A DNA stretch of 38,970 bases from Bacteroidota bacterium (GTDB taxonomy: Bacteria > Bacteroidota > Bacteroidia > Palsa-948). Below are positions 1 to 8,380 of the stretch, one piece after another. The notes below the pieces were generated by a model. That model worked only from the letters and a program-made list of their open reading frames with translations, was not told the origin of the DNA and did no database searches. The DNA lies in the NCBI GenBank assembly GCA_016213435.1, contig JACRAL010000010.1, forward strand, positions 1 through 38,970, read 5' to 3'. Positions within the stretch are counted from its first letter, which is position 1; every line of letters starts with the position of its first letter. The translations under genes were made by a program, and so were the position numbers.

Positions 1-89
1 AGGAAGTGATTCAACGATATATTCATGAGCAAGGGACTGATAAGGGGACGTACAAAAATTTTCATAAGAATCAATTGCGTCTATTTTAG
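1..89 (+). CDS. C-terminal end of an IS200-like (Y1) transposase, partial
   Basis: An open frame enters from outside the window (frame starting at base 3) and ends at a TAG at 87-89. Only 28 residues are visible; they are polar and end in NQLRLF. This ending resembles the tails of IS200/IS605-type single-strand transposases as I remember them from Bacteroidota, but the catalytic HUH and tyrosine motifs lie outside the window, so the identification is weak on its own. It is strengthened by the perfect-looking hairpin 22 bases downstream and by a truncated gene directly after it, the arrangement expected at the right end of an IS200-type insertion. Confidence 0.45.
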   Translation, partial: EVIQRYIHEQGTDKGTYKNFHKNQLRLF

Positions 90-110
90 TATAATGTATT
101 TGTATTGATA

Positions 111-131
111 CCTCGCAGCTCTGCTGCGGGG
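111..131 (+). repeat. Hairpin, probable right-end structure of the IS200-like element
   Basis: CCTCGCAGC (111-119) pairs with GCTGCGGGG (123-131) around a 3-base loop; eight Watson-Crick pairs plus one G-T pair. IS200/IS605 elements have subterminal hairpins at their ends that the Y1 transposase recognises. The element boundary is probably near 132-141, just before the broken reading frame that follows. Confidence 0.55.
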
Positions 132-141
132 TCATTCATTA

Positions 142-462
142 GAAGGCCCGAAATCCTTTTTGGTAAAAGCAAAAACTATGGGGTTGGAAAATAAATTATT
201 TCTCTCAAATGCGTTAACACAAGCCAACATTGATACAGCGGTCAAATATTCTTTTTTTGGACTAAGCTCACAGCTTGACGATTTTGAAGTGGATGCCGGT
301 GTGGCACATGCAAAAGGGTTATATGTTATGGGATATTCTCCTTCTAACTATTACCTTAATCTTGGCGCAATTAAGAAAAAGGTAGATATACTTCAAACCG
401 ATGATCCTATTTCCATTCTGAAACACTTTGATCGTTATAATTATGAATATATCATTCCATAA
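142..462 (+). pseudogene. C-terminal remnant of a glycerophosphodiester phosphodiesterase
   Basis: The frame is open from the hairpin to the stop at 460-462 and gives about 106 residues of good protein sequence. There is no convincing start codon, and the open frame simply runs back into the insertion-sequence end. The last part (VDAGVAHAKGLYVMGY, then VDILQTDDPISILKHF) matches the end of the GDPD TIM barrel, where a final strand with a G/VDxxxTDxP motif closes the fold. These enzymes cleave glycerophosphodiesters to glycerol 3-phosphate and an alcohol. The catalytic N-terminal histidines are absent, so this piece cannot be active. Most likely the IS200-like element split the gene and the 5' half lies upstream of the window. 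A separate small protein is less likely. The family call is from motif memory only. Confidence 0.55.
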
Positions 463-563
463 GGGTGTTTAGTTGATATCCTTCTATCGGTCTTTTTTTG
501 AAATTGTTTCAGTCATTTCATTTGGGACATTTGTATATTCGCAGTTCTTAATTCTTAATTTTT

Positions 564-2243
564 ATGAGCGAAGGCAGACAGGTTATTTTCTCGATGGTGA
601 ACGTGAGCAAAGTGCTCCCGCAAAACCAAAAAGCAATTTTAAAAGATATTTATCTCTCGTTCTATTACGGAGCAAAGATTGGTGTGCTCGGATTGAACGG
701 TTCGGGTAAATCCACTTTGCTGAAAATTATTTCGGGCAAAGACACCAGTTATCAGGGAGAAATTCATGCTTCGCCCGGCTACACAATGGGTATGCTTGAT
801 CAGGAACCTATTCTTGACGACAGCAAAACTGTAATTGAAATCGTGCGCGAAGGTGCGCAGGAGTTTGTAAATATTCTGAAAGAATACGAAGAAGTGAACA
901 ACAAGTTCTCCGAACCAATGACGGATGAGCAGATGAACAAGCTGGTGGAGAAGCAAGCTCGCCTCACCGATGAAATAGACAAGCACGACCTTTGGAATCT
1001 TGATAACCGTTTGGAACAGGCGATGGAAGCGCTTCGCTGTCCGGAGAGCAATGCTTCGGTTAAGAATCTTTCAGGTGGTGAACGCAGACGTATTGCACTT
1101 TGCAGATTACTAATTCAGGAGCCGGATATTCTTTTACTTGATGAGCCTACCAACCATTTGGATGCTGAATCGGTTGAATGGCTGGAGTTGCACTTAAAAA
1201 ACTATAAAGGAACTGTCATTGCAGTAACGCACGACAGATATTTCCTTGACAATGTTGCAGGATGGATATTGGAATTAGATAGAGGCGAAGGAATTCCATG
1301 GAAAGGAAATTATTCCTCTTGGCTGGAACAGAAAGCAAAACGTTTGGAGCAGGAAGAAAAAACAGAAAGCAAGCGCCAGAAGTTTTTGAAGCGTGAGCTG
1401 GAATGGGTTCAGAAAGGAGCGAAAGGACGACAGGCAAAACAAAAAGCCCGTTTGCAGAGCTATGATAAAATGATGAGCGAGGACGTGAAATCAAAAGAAG
1501 AGAAACTGGAGATATTTATTCCCAACGGTCCGCGACTTGGCAACGAAGTGATAGAAGCTAAAGGGGTTGCAAAAGCATTTGGTGATAAATTACTTTATGA
1601 AGATTTAAATTTCAAATTACCACCTGCGGGAATTGTTGGTATTATCGGCCCGAACGGTTCCGGAAAGACAACCATCTTCCGCATGATCATGGCACAGGAA
1701 AAACCCGATAAAGGAGAATTTAAGATCGGGCCAACCGTAAAATTAGGTTACGTTGATCAGGCGCATACAGACATTGATCCGAACAAAACTTTGTACGAAG
1801 TGATCAGTGGCGGACTGGATAATATTTTACTCGGAGGAAAGCCGATGAATTCACGTGCATACATTTCGCGTTTCAATTTCAGCGGAACCGATCAGGGGAA
1901 AAAGTGCGGAGTGCTTTCGGGCGGTGAACGAAACCGTTTGCACCTTGCTATTACGCTGAAATCAGAAGCCAACGTGCTGCTTCTCGATGAACCGACAAAC
2001 GATCTGGATGTAAATACACTTCGCGCACTGGAAGAAGGTTTGGAGAACTTTGCCGGCTGTGCTGTTATCATCTCACACGACCGTTGGTTCCTCGATCGCG
2101 TATGTACGCACATACTCGCTTTTGAAGGAGATTCAAAAGTATATTGGTACGAAGGAAGTTACTCTGAATACGAAGAGAATAAGAAGATGCGTTTGGGAGA
2201 TGCCGCCCCAAGACGGGTTAGGTATAAAAAACTTGTAGTGTAA
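564..2243 (+). CDS. ettA: Energy-dependent translational throttle protein EttA (ABC-F ATPase)
   Basis: A 559-residue soluble protein with two ABC domains and no membrane segments, close to the 555 residues of E. coli EttA. The first Walker A (GLNGSGKST) is at about 43-51, followed by the signature LSGGERRR and LLLDEPTNHLD. A charged linker of the ABC-F type follows, then a second domain with GPNGSGKTT, LSGGERNR and LLLDEPTNDLD. ABC-F proteins of this group bind the ribosomal E site and gate entry into elongation according to ATP/ADP levels. The start MSEGRQVIFSM fits family members. An overlapping ORF at 473-709 in another frame is a shadow. The gene stands alone and is followed by a short C/G palindrome. 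Confidence 0.93.
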   Translation: MSEGRQVIFSMVNVSKVLPQNQKAILKDIYLSFYYGAKIGVLGLNGSGKSTLLKIISGKDTSYQGEIHASPGYTMGMLDQEPILDDSKTVIEIVREGAQEFVNILKEYEEVNNKFSEPMTDEQMNKLVEKQARLTDEIDKHDLWNLDNRLEQAMEALRCPESNASVKNLSGGERRRIALCRLLIQEPDILLLDEPTNHLDAESVEWLELHLKNYKGTVIAVTHDRYFLDNVAGWILELDRGEGIPWKGNYSSWLEQKAKRLEQEEKTESKRQKFLKRELEWVQKGAKGRQAKQKARLQSYDKMMSEDVKSKEEKLEIFIPNGPRLGNEVIEAKGVAKAFGDKLLYEDLNFKLPPAGIVGIIGPNGSGKTTIFRMIMAQEKPDKGEFKIGPTVKLGYVDQAHTDIDPNKTLYEVISGGLDNILLGGKPMNSRAYISRFNFSGTDQGKKCGVLSGGERNRLHLAITLKSEANVLLLDEPTNDLDVNTLRALEEGLENFAGCAVIISHDRWFLDRVCTHILAFEGDSKVYWYEGSYSEYEENKKMRLGDAAPRRVRYKKLVV

Positions 2244-2255
2244 GGCCCAACCTTA

Positions 2256-2276
2256 CTCCTTCCCGAAGAGAGGGAG
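2256..2276. repeat. Short dispersed C/G palindrome after ettA
   Basis: CTCCTTCCC (2256-2264) pairs imperfectly with AGAGGGAG (2269-2276) in the gap after ettA. It is a diverged member of the palindrome type seen better preserved at 7483-7517 and 35107-35142. There is no T-run, so it is not a clear terminator. Confidence 0.45.
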
Positions 2277-2308
2277 ATAATTTATCTTATTTGGAAAAAG
2301 AGAAAAGC

Positions 2309-2752
2309 ATGAGGAGATATAAACTCAGAACCAATATCTTAATTGTAATCGTGTTGTGTCTCACTGCTTTTGTCTTTTCGGAGTGCAAAAAATATCCCGA
2401 TGGTCCTAAAATAAGTTTTCGTTCAAGAGCAACACGCATTACTGCTACCTGGTACATAGATTTGTATTTGCTAAATGGCACAGATCAAACCACAACATAT
2501 TTATCTTCTGTCGGAGATACCTATGCGCTTACTATTGAAAAGAATGGCACATATCAGAAGTCCGGAAATTTTCCGGATGAAGGAACCTGCCGGTTCGGAG
2601 ATAAACACGAAAACATTTACCTTCAGTCCTATTCAGCAAGTAAGCAGGAGCAAAAGTACAGTATCCTTCGCTTGGAATTCAAATCGTTATGGCTCAAGAG
2701 TATTAAACCCAATGGTGATGAAGAAGAGATCCATTACATAACGTATAGATGA
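2309..2752 (+). CDS. Small putative lipoprotein of unknown function
   Basis: From the ATG at 2309 this is a 147-residue protein. It opens with a basic N-region (MRRYKLR), a hydrophobic stretch from about residue 9 to 23, and a cysteine at 26 followed by KK. That is a signal-peptidase-II-like pattern, although the -1 residue is E, which is unusual. The rest is beta-rich and polar, with alternating threonines and aromatics such as ATWYIDLYLL, GTYQKSGNF and RLEFKSLWLKSI. It resembles the small lipocalin-like lipoproteins common in Bacteroidota, but I recognise no family. A TTG at 2291 would add six residues and is a less likely start. No partner gene is evident. Confidence 0.7.
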   Translation: MRRYKLRTNILIVIVLCLTAFVFSECKKYPDGPKISFRSRATRITATWYIDLYLLNGTDQTTTYLSSVGDTYALTIEKNGTYQKSGNFPDEGTCRFGDKHENIYLQSYSASKQEQKYSILRLEFKSLWLKSIKPNGDEEEIHYITYR

Positions 2753-2883
2753 ATTATTGCTCTTATTGCACAAAGCATTATAAATATTAATCAGGATCAT
2801 AATAAAAGAATTTATTTACGGAATAGAGAAAAAAAGGGGTATTGTAAATAATTCATAAATTCGCCTGTTAACAATGTAAGAAC

Positions 2884-3651
2884 ATGTTTTTCATTATCTC
2901 AAAAATACTTTCATTTCTTTTTATTCCTGTCACATGGATCTTTATCCTGTTGGTGATTGCGATCATTTTAAAAAATCCAAAAAGAAAAAATAAAAGTTTG
3001 TTAGCTGCGGTGCTGCTCTTTTATTTCTTCTCCAACTCTTTTATTATGGAAGAAGTAAACCGCGTGTGGGAAGTGCCGGCAACTTCTTACAAAGACTTGA
3101 AAACCTATGATGCAGGAATTATACTTGGCGGTATTTTAGATTATGATGTCAAACTGGATAGAATGCAATTTCAACGCAGTGCAGACAGATTGTTTCAGGC
3201 AGTGGAGCTGTACAAGACAGGTGTGATCAAAAAAATATTTTTTGTCGGAGGAAGCGGAAGCATTGAGTTTTATTACCTGAAGGAAGGAATGTTTGTGCGC
3301 AGGTATCTGCTCCTGCTTGGAATTCCGGATAAAGACATTTGGATTGAAAATGAATCACGCAATACACATGAAAATGCGGTGGGAGCAAACGAGTTTTTGG
3401 AAAAGCACGAATACACCAATGGTAATTTTTTACTCATCACTTCCGGAAGCCATATGCGCAGGGCGCTTGCCTGTTTTGAAAAAGTAAGCTTGAAAGTTTC
3501 TCCCTACAGTGTTGACCGCAGAGCAGGCCCGATAAGAAGATATACGTTTGATCATTTACTGATTCCAAATACAGGAACACTTCTTGACTGGGCTTCTCTG
3601 ATTCACGAATGGATTGGGATGATTACTTATAAAATTCAGGGGTACGCTTGA
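2884..3651 (+). CDS. DUF218 (YdcF/ElyC/SanA-type) membrane-anchored protein
   Basis: A 255-residue protein with two hydrophobic segments at about 1-30 and 38-57, then a DUF218 Rossmann-like domain. The family signs are DAGIILGGILDY, FVGGSGS, and ESRNTHENAVGA, which matches the conserved E-SxNTxEN motif, then LLITSGSHMRRALACFEK. Members such as SanA and ElyC affect envelope integrity and peptidoglycan precursor lipid handling in E. coli, but the biochemical reaction of most members is unknown. The start ATG at 2884 gives a sensible N-terminal membrane anchor. The gene is alone and converges with the M1 peptidase. Confidence 0.88.
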   Translation: MFFIISKILSFLFIPVTWIFILLVIAIILKNPKRKNKSLLAAVLLFYFFSNSFIMEEVNRVWEVPATSYKDLKTYDAGIILGGILDYDVKLDRMQFQRSADRLFQAVELYKTGVIKKIFFVGGSGSIEFYYLKEGMFVRRYLLLLGIPDKDIWIENESRNTHENAVGANEFLEKHEYTNGNFLLITSGSHMRRALACFEKVSLKVSPYSVDRRAGPIRRYTFDHLLIPNTGTLLDWASLIHEWIGMITYKIQGYA

Positions 3652-3694
3652 CAAGTCAGTCACTCAGCCCTAAAGAGAGAATGTCCGGAATTTG

Positions 3695-3714
3695 CTCCCC
3701 TTCAGGGGGTGGGA
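3695..3714. repeat. Dispersed C/G palindrome at the peptidase 3' end
   Basis: CTCCCC (3695-3700) faces GGGGGTGGGAG (3704-3714). It lies between two convergent genes and its G-rich arm encodes the last residues (ISPTP) and the stop codon of the M1 peptidase on the minus strand. Confidence 0.5.
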
Positions 3715-5393
3715 GAAATTTTTCTTAATCTTTTATTTTTCTCTATTCCGAAAAGTTTCGTGTAGTTATTAAAAGAGATCTCTTTATAGGTTAGAGATGA
3801 AACAGCAATTTTTTGAACTTTAACTGTTGGCTTTAAATTTACTTTAACAAGATTGTCAAGCATTAGTTCAGCCGACATTTTAAAAGTGGGATCCACATTT
3901 TTCCAGTGGTAATAAAAGTCAGTGCCGTCCCAGTAATATTCCAGTATCGGAGTTTTTCTTTCATACAAATATTGTTTGAAGAACCATTCATAATCCTCCC
4001 CTGTTTTTTCATTGACCATATCAATAAAGTTCTGAGAGGTAACGGTTTTCTTTGCGTACTTCTCCTGAAAGGATTTAAGAATGTCAAAAAATATTTTGTC
4101 ATCACTTATCTGTGTGCGAAAAGTGTGAAGCACCCAAGCGCCTTTCTGGTAACAGTCGCTGTTGCGGTAGTCAAAATAGCGGTAGCCCGCAGGACCCACC
4201 ACAGGATATTTGTTTGCAATAAATAATCTGTAAACAAGCAAGTAGTTCAGATAAGCATTTTTTCCCTCGGTGCTTTCCACATAAAGTGCTTCGGCATACG
4301 TGGCGAAACCTTCCTGAAGCCATACATCAGAAAAATCGGAAGCGCTAACACTATTACCCCACCATTCATGTGCGCTTTCGTGCAGGATGATGTAGTCAAA
4401 TCCGTTGTAAGAATTTTTGTACCCTGCACCATAAGCAATTGCACTCTGATGCTCCATTCCTTCATAAGGGGATTCAACTAATTTGTATCCGTCTTTGTAC
4501 CATGGATATTCTCCGAAAGTCTTTTCGTAGAAAACAAGAAAGTCTTTTGCCTGAGCTAAATGTGTTTTTGCTTTTTCATAATTAATCGGCAATACGTAAT
4601 GATTTATCGAAAGGGTTTTTCCTGAAGGCATTTCTAAGGAATCAGCCAGCAGTTTAAATTTTCCTACATAAAGCGTAACATCATACAGATTGATGGGGTA
4701 GGAGACAAACCATCTGTATGTATCAAACATTCCGTTCGATGTTTTCCCGATAAGATGTCCGTTGCAAACCGCCACCAGATCTTTTTTAACGGTGATGTTG
4801 ATTGTTACGCTGTCAGGTTCATCGTTGTTAACGTCTTTGCAGGGCCACCACAAACTCGCGCCTTCAGTTTCGCAGGCAACACCTATCCATGGATTTTTTT
4901 CTTTGTCTTTGCTCCAAACGAAACCGCCTTTCCATGGTGGTTTTGCTGCAACAAGCGGTGAACCTTCGTAATCAACAGCAAGACTGAATTTTGCGTTGGC
5001 TTTTTCTTTTATTGCTACGAAGATTGCCCCGTGCTTTCTTGTATAACTCAATTCTTTTCCTTCCTCAGAAATTATACTGATGATTTTCATGTTCTCATAC
5101 AAGTCAATTTGCAGCGTATCAAAATCAGAGAGAGTGGTTGCGTATATTTCAACTGCTCCTTTCAGACTTTTGTTTTCTTCATTCACCATTACGAAGAGAT
5201 TGTAATACGTTACATCAAAGCAATTGCGGTACTTTGTATTTTCATTGCCAAGCAGTTTTGTGGATTCAGAAAACTTTGGGTATTTGTTTGCGTGCTTGGG
5301 GTTTTGAACTTTTACGTGCAGACCCAATAAAGAGCAGGAGGATAAAGTGAAAAGAAAGAAATAAGCGGAGAAAAGTACAATAGATTGCGTCAT
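3702..5393 (-). CDS. M1-family zinc metallopeptidase (putative lipoprotein)
   Basis: A 563-residue gluzincin peptidase. The zinc site HESAHEWW gives H338, E339 and H342, with the third ligand E361 in LQEGFATY, 18 residues after the second histidine as the M1 family requires. The exopeptidase motif GxMEN is altered to GMEHQ at about 311-315, so aminopeptidase specificity is uncertain. Starting at 5393 gives MTQSIVLFSAYFFLFTLSSC, a signal peptide with a lipobox-like SSC. A longer frame to 5471 exists, but its 26 extra residues are the translation of a palindromic intergenic repeat (5388-5464) and are very probably not real; even the chosen ATG lies in the arm of that repeat. The C-terminal ISPTP also comes from a repeat. 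It probably trims peptides in the periplasm or at the outer membrane. Confidence 0.88.
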   Translation of the reverse strand: MTQSIVLFSAYFFLFTLSSCSLLGLHVKVQNPKHANKYPKFSESTKLLGNENTKYRNCFDVTYYNLFVMVNEENKSLKGAVEIYATTLSDFDTLQIDLYENMKIISIISEEGKELSYTRKHGAIFVAIKEKANAKFSLAVDYEGSPLVAAKPPWKGGFVWSKDKEKNPWIGVACETEGASLWWPCKDVNNDEPDSVTINITVKKDLVAVCNGHLIGKTSNGMFDTYRWFVSYPINLYDVTLYVGKFKLLADSLEMPSGKTLSINHYVLPINYEKAKTHLAQAKDFLVFYEKTFGEYPWYKDGYKLVESPYEGMEHQSAIAYGAGYKNSYNGFDYIILHESAHEWWGNSVSASDFSDVWLQEGFATYAEALYVESTEGKNAYLNYLLVYRLFIANKYPVVGPAGYRYFDYRNSDCYQKGAWVLHTFRTQISDDKIFFDILKSFQEKYAKKTVTSQNFIDMVNEKTGEDYEWFFKQYLYERKTPILEYYWDGTDFYYHWKNVDPTFKMSAELMLDNLVKVNLKPTVKVQKIAVSSLTYKEISFNNYTKLFGIEKNKRLRKISPTP

Positions 5394-5464
5394 GGCGAGG
5401 GAATGAAATGACCGAAGCCATCTCCCTTTTTTTGTGAGATTGCTTCGGTCCGCTCGCAATGACG
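5388..5464. repeat. 77-bp dispersed palindromic element containing the peptidase start codon
   Basis: Two nested inverted repeats. The outer arms are CGTCATGGCGAG (5388-5399) and CTCGCAATGACG (5453-5464), with one mismatch. The inner arms are about 15 bases, GACCGAAGCCATCTC against GAGATTGCTTCGGTC, with one mismatch. A half copy, CGTCATTGCGAGGACGAAGG, sits at 38545-38564. Such elements are often misread as protein starting with SLRA(D/E)RSNL. This one fills the gap between the valS stop (5474) and the peptidase, and could also fold as RNA at the 3' end of the valS message. Confidence 0.8.
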
Positions 5465-5473
5465 TTTTCATAA

Positions 5474-8149
5474 TTATTTCAGGGATGCAAGTTGTTCCTC
5501 AATCGCTTTGATCTTTGCTTCTGCATCGGCTTGTTTTTTCTTTTCTATCTCAAGGATTTCCGGTTTTGCATTTTGCACAAAACGTTCGTTGGCTAATTTT
5601 TTCTGAACAGATAGGAGGAAACCTTTGTTGTAGTCGAGTTCTTTTAATAGATTTTCCTTGTCATCTTGAATTTTTTCTGATGAAAAGTTGGTAATAGAAA
5701 AGCCCCATTGCCCAATTGTGAAATTATGAGAGTATTTTTCGGAAGAGTTGTAAGTTATTTTTTCAACTTCACAAAGCTTGTAAATATGATGTTCGTATTG
5801 CTTTGTGCAATTTTCATTTTCTTGAAACTTTGTAGACACTTGAAATCGCACTGTTTTTGGGATATTTTTATTTTTTCTAATTTCTCTTAATTTTGAAATT
5901 ACTTCTTGTATGAATTCAAAATCTCGAATTATTTTTGAATCGTATTTTTGAATTGTATTCCAATCCGCCATCATGATACATTCTTTTTCTTTCCTTTCTC
6001 CAATAAGATGCCACAACTCTTCGGAAATGAACGGCATAAATGGATGAATAATTTTCAAAAGTTTCTCAAAGAAATGGATTGTCGCATCATAAGTTGCTTT
6101 ATCAATTGGTAAGGATTTTCCATCTACAAACTCTGGCTTTATCATTTCTAAATACCATGCGCAGAAATCATCCCAAATTAATTTATAGGTTGCCATTAAT
6201 GCCTCTGAAATTCTATATTTGAAGTAGAGATTATTTATGCTTTCTAACTCAGCATTAAATTTTGCATTGAACCATTCGATAGAAATTTTATTTCCATCCG
6301 ATTGTTTCAACTTTTCATCTGTTTCCCACATTTTAACTAAACGAAACGCATTCCAAATTTTATTCGAAAAATTCCTTCCTTGCTCGCAATAACTTTCATC
6401 GAATGGAAGGTCGTTTCCAGCAGGAGAACACAACAACATTCCAACGCGAACGCCATCGGCTCCATATTTTTCAATCAGTTCGATTGGGTCAGGAGAATTC
6501 CCCAGCGACTTAGACATTTTTCTTCCCTGCTTGTCGCGCACAATTCCTGTGAGATAAACATTGGAGAAAGGTTTTTCGCCCCGGTATTCATATCCTGCAA
6601 TGATCATTCTTGCTACCCAGAAGAAAAGGATTTCAGGAGCCGTCACTAAATCATTGGTCGGATAATAATATTTTATATCCGCATTGTTTGGGTCTTTGAA
6701 TCCGTCAAAAACAGAAATAGGCCATAGCCAGGAAGAGAACCATGTATCCAGAACATCTTCATCCTGACGAAGATGTTGGATGTTAGAGGTTGGATATTGG
6801 ATGTTGTAAAGTTGTAATGCTTCTTCATGAGTCTTTGCGACAACAGTATTTCCTTTCTCATCATACCAAGCCGGAATTCTTTGCCCCCACCAAAGCTGAC
6901 GGGAAATACACCAGTCGTGTACATTCTCCATCCAGTGTTTGTAGGTGTTGATGAACTTATCAGGAATGAGCTTTACATCTCCATTTACAATTGCATCAAG
7001 CGCAGGTTTTGAAATATCTTTCATATTCACAAACCACTGGCGTGAAAGTTTTGGTTCGATCACAGCATCTGTGCGCTCGGAATATCCAACTTTGTTCTTG
7101 ATGTCTTCAATTTTCACCAGATTGCCCGACTCTTCCAATGCTTTAATAATTTTCTTTCTGGCAATGAAACGATCTTCTCCGACATAAAATTTTGCAGACT
7201 CGCTCATTGTTCCGTTCGGATTGATCACATCAATGATATCGAGTTTATGTTTGTTGCCAAGTGCATAGTCGTTTACATCGTGAGCAGGAGTAATTTTAAG
7301 TGCACCTGTTCCGAATTCACGGTCAACATATTCATCAAAAATTATAGGAACACTTCGTTTTACCATAGGAACAATGGCACGTTTTTCTTTTAAGTGTTTG
7401 TATCGCTCATCTTCCGGGTGAACACAAATGGCAGTATCACCAAGAATTGTTTCGGGACGTGTGGTGGCAATTGTAATCCAAGCCTCACTCCCTTGCCCCT
7501 CTCCGAAGGAGAGGGGCGAATTATCCTCGTTCACTAATTTATATCGAACATGAAAAAGTTTTGAATTAATTTCTTTGTAAATAACTTCTTCATCCGAAAC
7601 AGCCGTCATCCCTGCCGGATCCCAATTGACCATTCTGTGTCCTCGGTAGATGTATCCTTTTTTATGCAGATCAATAAAGACATCGATCACCGCTTCGCTC
7701 ATGGAATCTTCCATTGTGAAACGGGTTCTGTCCCAGTCACAGGAGCAGCCGAGTTTTTTTAATTGTTCCAGGATGATGCCTCCGTATTTTTCTTTCCATT
7801 CCCAAGCGTATTTCAAAAAATCATCACGTGATAAATCTGATTTCTTGATTCCTTTTTCTTTCAGCATCGCCACTACTTTTGCTTCGGTAGCAATGGAGGC
7901 ATGGTCGGTTCCGGGAACCCAGCAGGCATTTTTACCCAGCATTCTTGCCCTGCGGATCAGTACATCTTGTATTGTGTTATTTAGCATGTGACCCATGTGA
8001 AGCACGCCTGTAACATTGGGAGGAGGAATGATAATTGTATAAGGTTCACGTTCATCGGGAACTGAATGGAAGAATTTTTTCTCCATCCAGTAAGAATACC
8101 ATTTGTCTTCTACCTCGCGGGGATTGTATGTTTTTGAGATTTCAGTCAC
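5474..8149 (-). CDS. valS: Valyl-tRNA synthetase with two repeat-encoded insertions
   Basis: An 891-residue class Ia synthetase that charges tRNA-Val in the cytoplasm. The HIGH motif is PPNVTGVLHMGHM (about 43-55). The editing domain carries TTRPETILGDTA, the DEDVLDTWFSS motif follows, KMSKS lies in GRKMSKSLGN near 543-547, and the coiled-coil tail ends the protein (LLSVQKKLANERF, AKIKAIEEQL). Two short segments are encoded by dispersed repeats kept in frame: NSPLSFGEGQGSEA at about 209-222 in the editing domain, and YNIQYPTSNIQHL at about 447-459 just before the DEDVLDTW motif. Both fall where family members vary in length, so the enzyme is presumably active. The gene is transcribed toward the M1 peptidase. 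Confidence 0.97.
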   Translation of the reverse strand: MTEISKTYNPREVEDKWYSYWMEKKFFHSVPDEREPYTIIIPPPNVTGVLHMGHMLNNTIQDVLIRRARMLGKNACWVPGTDHASIATEAKVVAMLKEKGIKKSDLSRDDFLKYAWEWKEKYGGIILEQLKKLGCSCDWDRTRFTMEDSMSEAVIDVFIDLHKKGYIYRGHRMVNWDPAGMTAVSDEEVIYKEINSKLFHVRYKLVNEDNSPLSFGEGQGSEAWITIATTRPETILGDTAICVHPEDERYKHLKEKRAIVPMVKRSVPIIFDEYVDREFGTGALKITPAHDVNDYALGNKHKLDIIDVINPNGTMSESAKFYVGEDRFIARKKIIKALEESGNLVKIEDIKNKVGYSERTDAVIEPKLSRQWFVNMKDISKPALDAIVNGDVKLIPDKFINTYKHWMENVHDWCISRQLWWGQRIPAWYDEKGNTVVAKTHEEALQLYNIQYPTSNIQHLRQDEDVLDTWFSSWLWPISVFDGFKDPNNADIKYYYPTNDLVTAPEILFFWVARMIIAGYEYRGEKPFSNVYLTGIVRDKQGRKMSKSLGNSPDPIELIEKYGADGVRVGMLLCSPAGNDLPFDESYCEQGRNFSNKIWNAFRLVKMWETDEKLKQSDGNKISIEWFNAKFNAELESINNLYFKYRISEALMATYKLIWDDFCAWYLEMIKPEFVDGKSLPIDKATYDATIHFFEKLLKIIHPFMPFISEELWHLIGERKEKECIMMADWNTIQKYDSKIIRDFEFIQEVISKLREIRKNKNIPKTVRFQVSTKFQENENCTKQYEHHIYKLCEVEKITYNSSEKYSHNFTIGQWGFSITNFSSEKIQDDKENLLKELDYNKGFLLSVQKKLANERFVQNAKPEILEIEKKKQADAEAKIKAIEEQLASLK
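6773..6806. repeat. Direct-repeat-rich insertion inside valS
   Basis: The plus strand carries imperfect copies of TTGGATGTT and TTGGATATT in a row (6773-6806). On the coding strand this reads NIQYPTSNIQHL. The internal repetition and lack of any family resemblance suggest a second type of dispersed repeat captured in frame. Confidence 0.55.
7483..7517. repeat. C/G palindrome inserted in frame in valS
   Basis: GCCCCTCTCC and GGAGAGGGGC (7495-7517) pair perfectly around a short loop; the upstream part CCTCACTCCCTT matches the flank of the copy in wzt (35107-35142) in layout. On the valS strand it reads SPLSFGEGQGSEA. The reading frame is intact on both sides. Confidence 0.75.
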
Positions 8150-8230
8150 AGATTAATTCAGTTATATAATATGAGGGATAAAATTAGCAACAAGTTTGGA
8201 AACGGAGGGGAAAATTCACTGGCTGTTCTC

Positions 8231-8244
8231 TCCCCCCTTATAAA
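8231..8244. repeat. Left half of a split C/G palindrome plus left target duplication
   Basis: TCCCCC followed by CTTATAAA (8237-8244), the latter being the left copy of the 8-bp target duplication. Joining this to 10525-10537 (GGGGGACTAAGGG) restores a palindrome with a TTATAA loop, so the element inserted in the loop of a dispersed repeat. Confidence 0.75.
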
Positions 8245-8269
8245 GGCAACGAATCACTAAATGGGACAA
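8245..8269 (+). repeat. Left terminal inverted repeat of the IS1595 element
   Basis: 25 bases from GGCAACGAATC to GGGACAA, identical to the reverse complement of 10492-10516; the match ends exactly at the next base. Confidence 0.95.
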
Positions 8270-8275
8270 TCGAAA

Positions 8276-8380
8276 TTAAGTAATTTTTAGTTTTTCTTTT
8301 ATCTGTTGAAATTTTTCTGAATTTTCGTCTAACATTTCAGGAGGGATAAACCATACAGGATAACTATGTGAAGATGGCAT
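8276..8380 (-). pseudogene. Possible remnant of a passenger protein
   Basis: A 34-codon minus-strand frame from ATG at 8380 to TAA at 8276-8278, protein-like in composition (VWFIPPEMLDENSEKF, then a KEKLK tail). The frame is open a few codons further upstream before a stop. No homologue is recognised. It ends seven bases inside the left inverted repeat and probably is the tail of a decayed cargo gene; a chance ORF cannot be excluded. Confidence 0.3.

Noticed and set aside
473-709. 78-aa plus-strand ORF before and into ettA
   Set aside because: It overlaps the well supported ettA start in another frame, and its second half is just ettA out of frame.
5394-5471. N-terminal extension of the M1 peptidase (MKTSLRADRSNL and on)
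   Set aside because: The residues are the translation of a palindromic repeat and precede a good signal peptide.
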